Below the pieces are notes generated by a model. The model was not told where the DNA came from. It did no database searches and was given only the letters and a program-made list of their open reading frames with translations. Below, piece after piece: positions 4,242 to 5,954 of a stretch of DNA of 5,954 nucleotides. Position 1 is the first letter of the stretch, and the number at the start of each line of letters is the position of its first letter. The translations under genes were made by a program, and so were the position numbers. The DNA is from Lysobacterales bacterium (lineage in GTDB: Bacteria; Pseudomonadota; Gammaproteobacteria; Xanthomonadales; Rhodanobacteraceae). Location: assembly GCA_013298265.1 (NCBI GenBank), contig JAAFHE010000272.1, positions 1-5,954 of the forward strand, written 5' to 3'.

Positions 4242-5954
4242 TATTTCTGCACCGCGTATTCGGGTGAGTTGACGATGAGATACAGCGCTTCGTGGACGCG
4301 TTGGCGCAGGTAGTTGGGCGTGTCGCTGGTAATACCGTCGAGGTAGGAAATCAGATGCGCGCGCATCCACGGCGACATCTGTCCTGATAGCAGCAGCAGG
4401 TTGTAGCGGTCGATCAGTGCCGCCGGAGTCGCTGCCAGCGCGGCGTCGCGGCTGGTGTCGATCAGGATGCTGTTGGGATCGGCGAAGGTCTGTCCGACGT
4501 AGCCCCAGAAGATCTGACTGCCCAGCGCATTGGTTTGTGCGGTGATCTGGCTCTCGGTGTGGATCTGCAGCTCCGGCGCCAGCAGCCCGCGCGTCGACAG
4601 CTCCCCCGGCGGGCTGTAGTCGGGTTTGAAGAAATTGAACACCGAGGGTGAGGCGAGTGGTGCCTGGGCGTAGTCGAATTCCGGGTTCCAGTCCTGGAAG
4701 CGGCCGATCTGCGATCGGGCCTCCATCGCCCTGCGCAGATGTGCCAGCCGCAGCAAGGGCTCGCGCACCTTGCCGAAGGTATCGGGGTGCGTATACGGCC
4801 CCATGCGCGCTTCGGTATCGAACACGATGGCGCGCACGACCGCGCCGAGATCGCCGCGTACGCCGCTGCCGTTGTTGTCGAACACGGCCGCCACGCGTGC
4901 GACATAGGCTGGCGACGGGTTGCTGGTGATCAGACGCTGGATCAGCGCGCGCGCCATGAACGGGCCGACGTTGGGATGCCGGAAAATGTTGTCCAGCGCG
5001 GCCGACATATCCGACCGGGCGTTGCCGCCCGCCGGCAGGCGGCCGTCCGGAAGCGCAACACCGGGGTAGTTCAGCAATTGCTTGTAGCGCTGGCCATTGC
5101 CGTCGACCTCCGGTCCCTCGGTGTCGTGCATGCTTTCTACCGGCTCCAGCGACTCCAGCCAGTAGATGCCGTTGGGTCCCGGCTCGCAGTACTGCCAGTC
5201 CCAGCTATTGCCCTGATAGCAGTTCTTCCAGTTCCATCCGGTGAACACATGGGCGAAGCCGCGCACCGTAGTCTGGTTGTAGGTTGGAACGGGCTGTCCG
5301 CCGAGCAGCCGCGGGGTGCCGTCGGGGTTCAGCTCGACCAGGCCGATGGAGAACAACTGCAGGATCTCGCGTGCGTAGTTCTCGTCCGGCCGGATGTTGA
5401 GTGCCAGATCGGGCTTGCGATTCTTGAACATCGACAGGTAGTGACCCATCGCCGGATGCAGGGTCACGTCTTCGAGCAGATTGCGGAAATTGCCGAAGGC
5501 GTGCGTCGCCAGCCGGTCGTAATAGTGCGCGGCGGAATACACCTGGCCGCCGACGGCGCCGTTGACCTTGGAGATGACGAAGATCTCGCTCAGCGCGAAT
5601 GCCACTCGCTGGCGTAGCTGATCGCGATGTATGAGGGTTGGCACTGCCGGATCGGGACCGCCCAGAGCGCCCAGCCACCACGCCTCCAGGCGGGCATTCT
5701 GGTATACCGGCTCGGGAATCGACGCGACCCAGTTCAGATAGTCCAGCTCGCGCGTCATGGGCACGGCCAGCTGTTCGTCGAACCACGCCCGGTAGCCGAT
5801 GCTGCGCAGATGCTGGATATCCGCCGCCGTAGGTCCGAACGTGGTCTGGGCAAGGAATCGTGCCGCGTCGGTGTCGCTGCGCGGCCCCGCGTCCATCGCC
5901 TCGAATCCGTGGTGAAACATCGGATCAGGCCAATGGCTGAGCGAATCCTGCGCC
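4241..5954 (-). CDS. DUF1800 family protein (5' end cut by window)
   Basis: At least 571 residues belong to DUF1800 (COG5267), a widespread family of unknown reaction usually encoded beside DUF1501. Counting from the Met at 5920, landmarks are AARFLAQTTFGPT (19-31), LRQRVAFALSEIFVIS (102-117), HPAMGHYLS (155-163), ENYAREILQLFSIGL (180-194), FTGWNW (226-231), FRHPNVGPFMARALIQRL (313-330), REPLLRL (386-392), SPSVFNFFKPDYSPPG (424-439) and the C-terminal YLIVNSPEYAVQK (547-559). C234 and C245 are close enough for a disulfide. The Met at 5920 is probably not the start: the frame stays open to the edge through AQDSLSHWPDP, and there is no Shine-Dalgarno before that ATG. A signal peptide ending near that Ala-Gln would be consistent with export, but it lies outside. 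It is the upstream gene of a two-gene unit, with DUF1501 9 bp downstream; the promoter is beyond the window. Confidence 0.92.
   Translation of the reverse strand, partial: AQDSLSHWPDPMFHHGFEAMDAGPRSDTDAARFLAQTTFGPTAADIQHLRSIGYRAWFDEQLAVPMTRELDYLNWVASIPEPVYQNARLEAWWLGALGGPDPAVPTLIHRDQLRQRVAFALSEIFVISKVNGAVGGQVYSAAHYYDRLATHAFGNFRNLLEDVTLHPAMGHYLSMFKNRKPDLALNIRPDENYAREILQLFSIGLVELNPDGTPRLLGGQPVPTYNQTTVRGFAHVFTGWNWKNCYQGNSWDWQYCEPGPNGIYWLESLEPVESMHDTEGPEVDGNGQRYKQLLNYPGVALPDGRLPAGGNARSDMSAALDNIFRHPNVGPFMARALIQRLITSNPSPAYVARVAAVFDNNGSGVRGDLGAVVRAIVFDTEARMGPYTHPDTFGKVREPLLRLAHLRRAMEARSQIGRFQDWNPEFDYAQAPLASPSVFNFFKPDYSPPGELSTRGLLAPELQIHTESQITAQTNALGSQIFWGYVGQTFADPNSILIDTSRDAALAATPAALIDRYNLLLLSGQMSPWMRAHLISYLDGITSDTPNYLRQRVHEALYLIVNSPEYAVQK

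Noticed and set aside
3056..4267. 403-codon open frame on the plus strand opposite the DUF1501 gene
   Set aside because: It is a shadow of a high-GC gene: rich in Arg, Gln, Ala and Val with no domain, while the minus strand holds all DUF1501 motifs in one continuous frame.
4739..5617. 292-codon open frame on the plus strand opposite the DUF1800 gene
   Set aside because: It is antisense to well-conserved DUF1800 motifs, has biased composition and no recognisable product or ribosome site.

Overview
The window looks like chromosome from a GC-rich gammaproteobacterium, most likely a member of the Xanthomonadaceae or Rhodanobacteraceae. That placement is an inference from three things: an ECF-type sigma factor paired with a Ser/Thr kinase, a DUF1800/DUF1501 operon, and extragenic hairpins of the ATTCCCGC..GCGGGAAT type. 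No ribosomal or other phylogenetic marker is present.

Layout. (1) Positions 1-852, minus strand: the N-terminal 284 residues of a Hanks-type Ser/Thr protein kinase, cut by the window edge. (2) Positions 853-924: a 72-bp divergent intergenic region. (3) Positions 925-1518, plus strand: a 197-residue ECF-type sigma factor of the kind usually found beside such kinases. (4) Positions 1519-2119: a 600-bp stretch with no convincing gene. It holds a complete 133-bp MITE-like element with a REP-type hairpin pair inside it, plus the decayed right end of another copy. (5) Positions 2120-2497, plus strand: a small exported protein built from two tandem Tudor-like repeats. (6) Positions 2498-2827: a convergent intergenic region with a second complete copy of the element. 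(7) Positions 2828-4231 and 4241-5954, minus strand: a tightly coupled two-gene operon, DUF1800 then DUF1501. The second product carries a twin-arginine signal, and the first runs off the right edge.

How the parts may work together. The kinase and sigma factor form a probable regulatory pair. The sigma factor lacks most of the acidic motif normally present in region 2.2 and has threonines there, which suggests activation by phosphorylation. The DUF1800 and DUF1501 proteins are probably made together and act outside the cytoplasm; their biochemical role is unknown. The Tudor-like gene lies between two direct copies of the mobile element, so it could be lost or moved as a unit.

The least ordinary items are the mobile element (terminal inverted repeats, 9-11 bp flanking duplications in both copies, internal REP pair) and the exported tandem Tudor-like protein with an exact 51-residue internal period. 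I see no CRISPR array, tRNA, rRNA, phage gene or complete insertion sequence.
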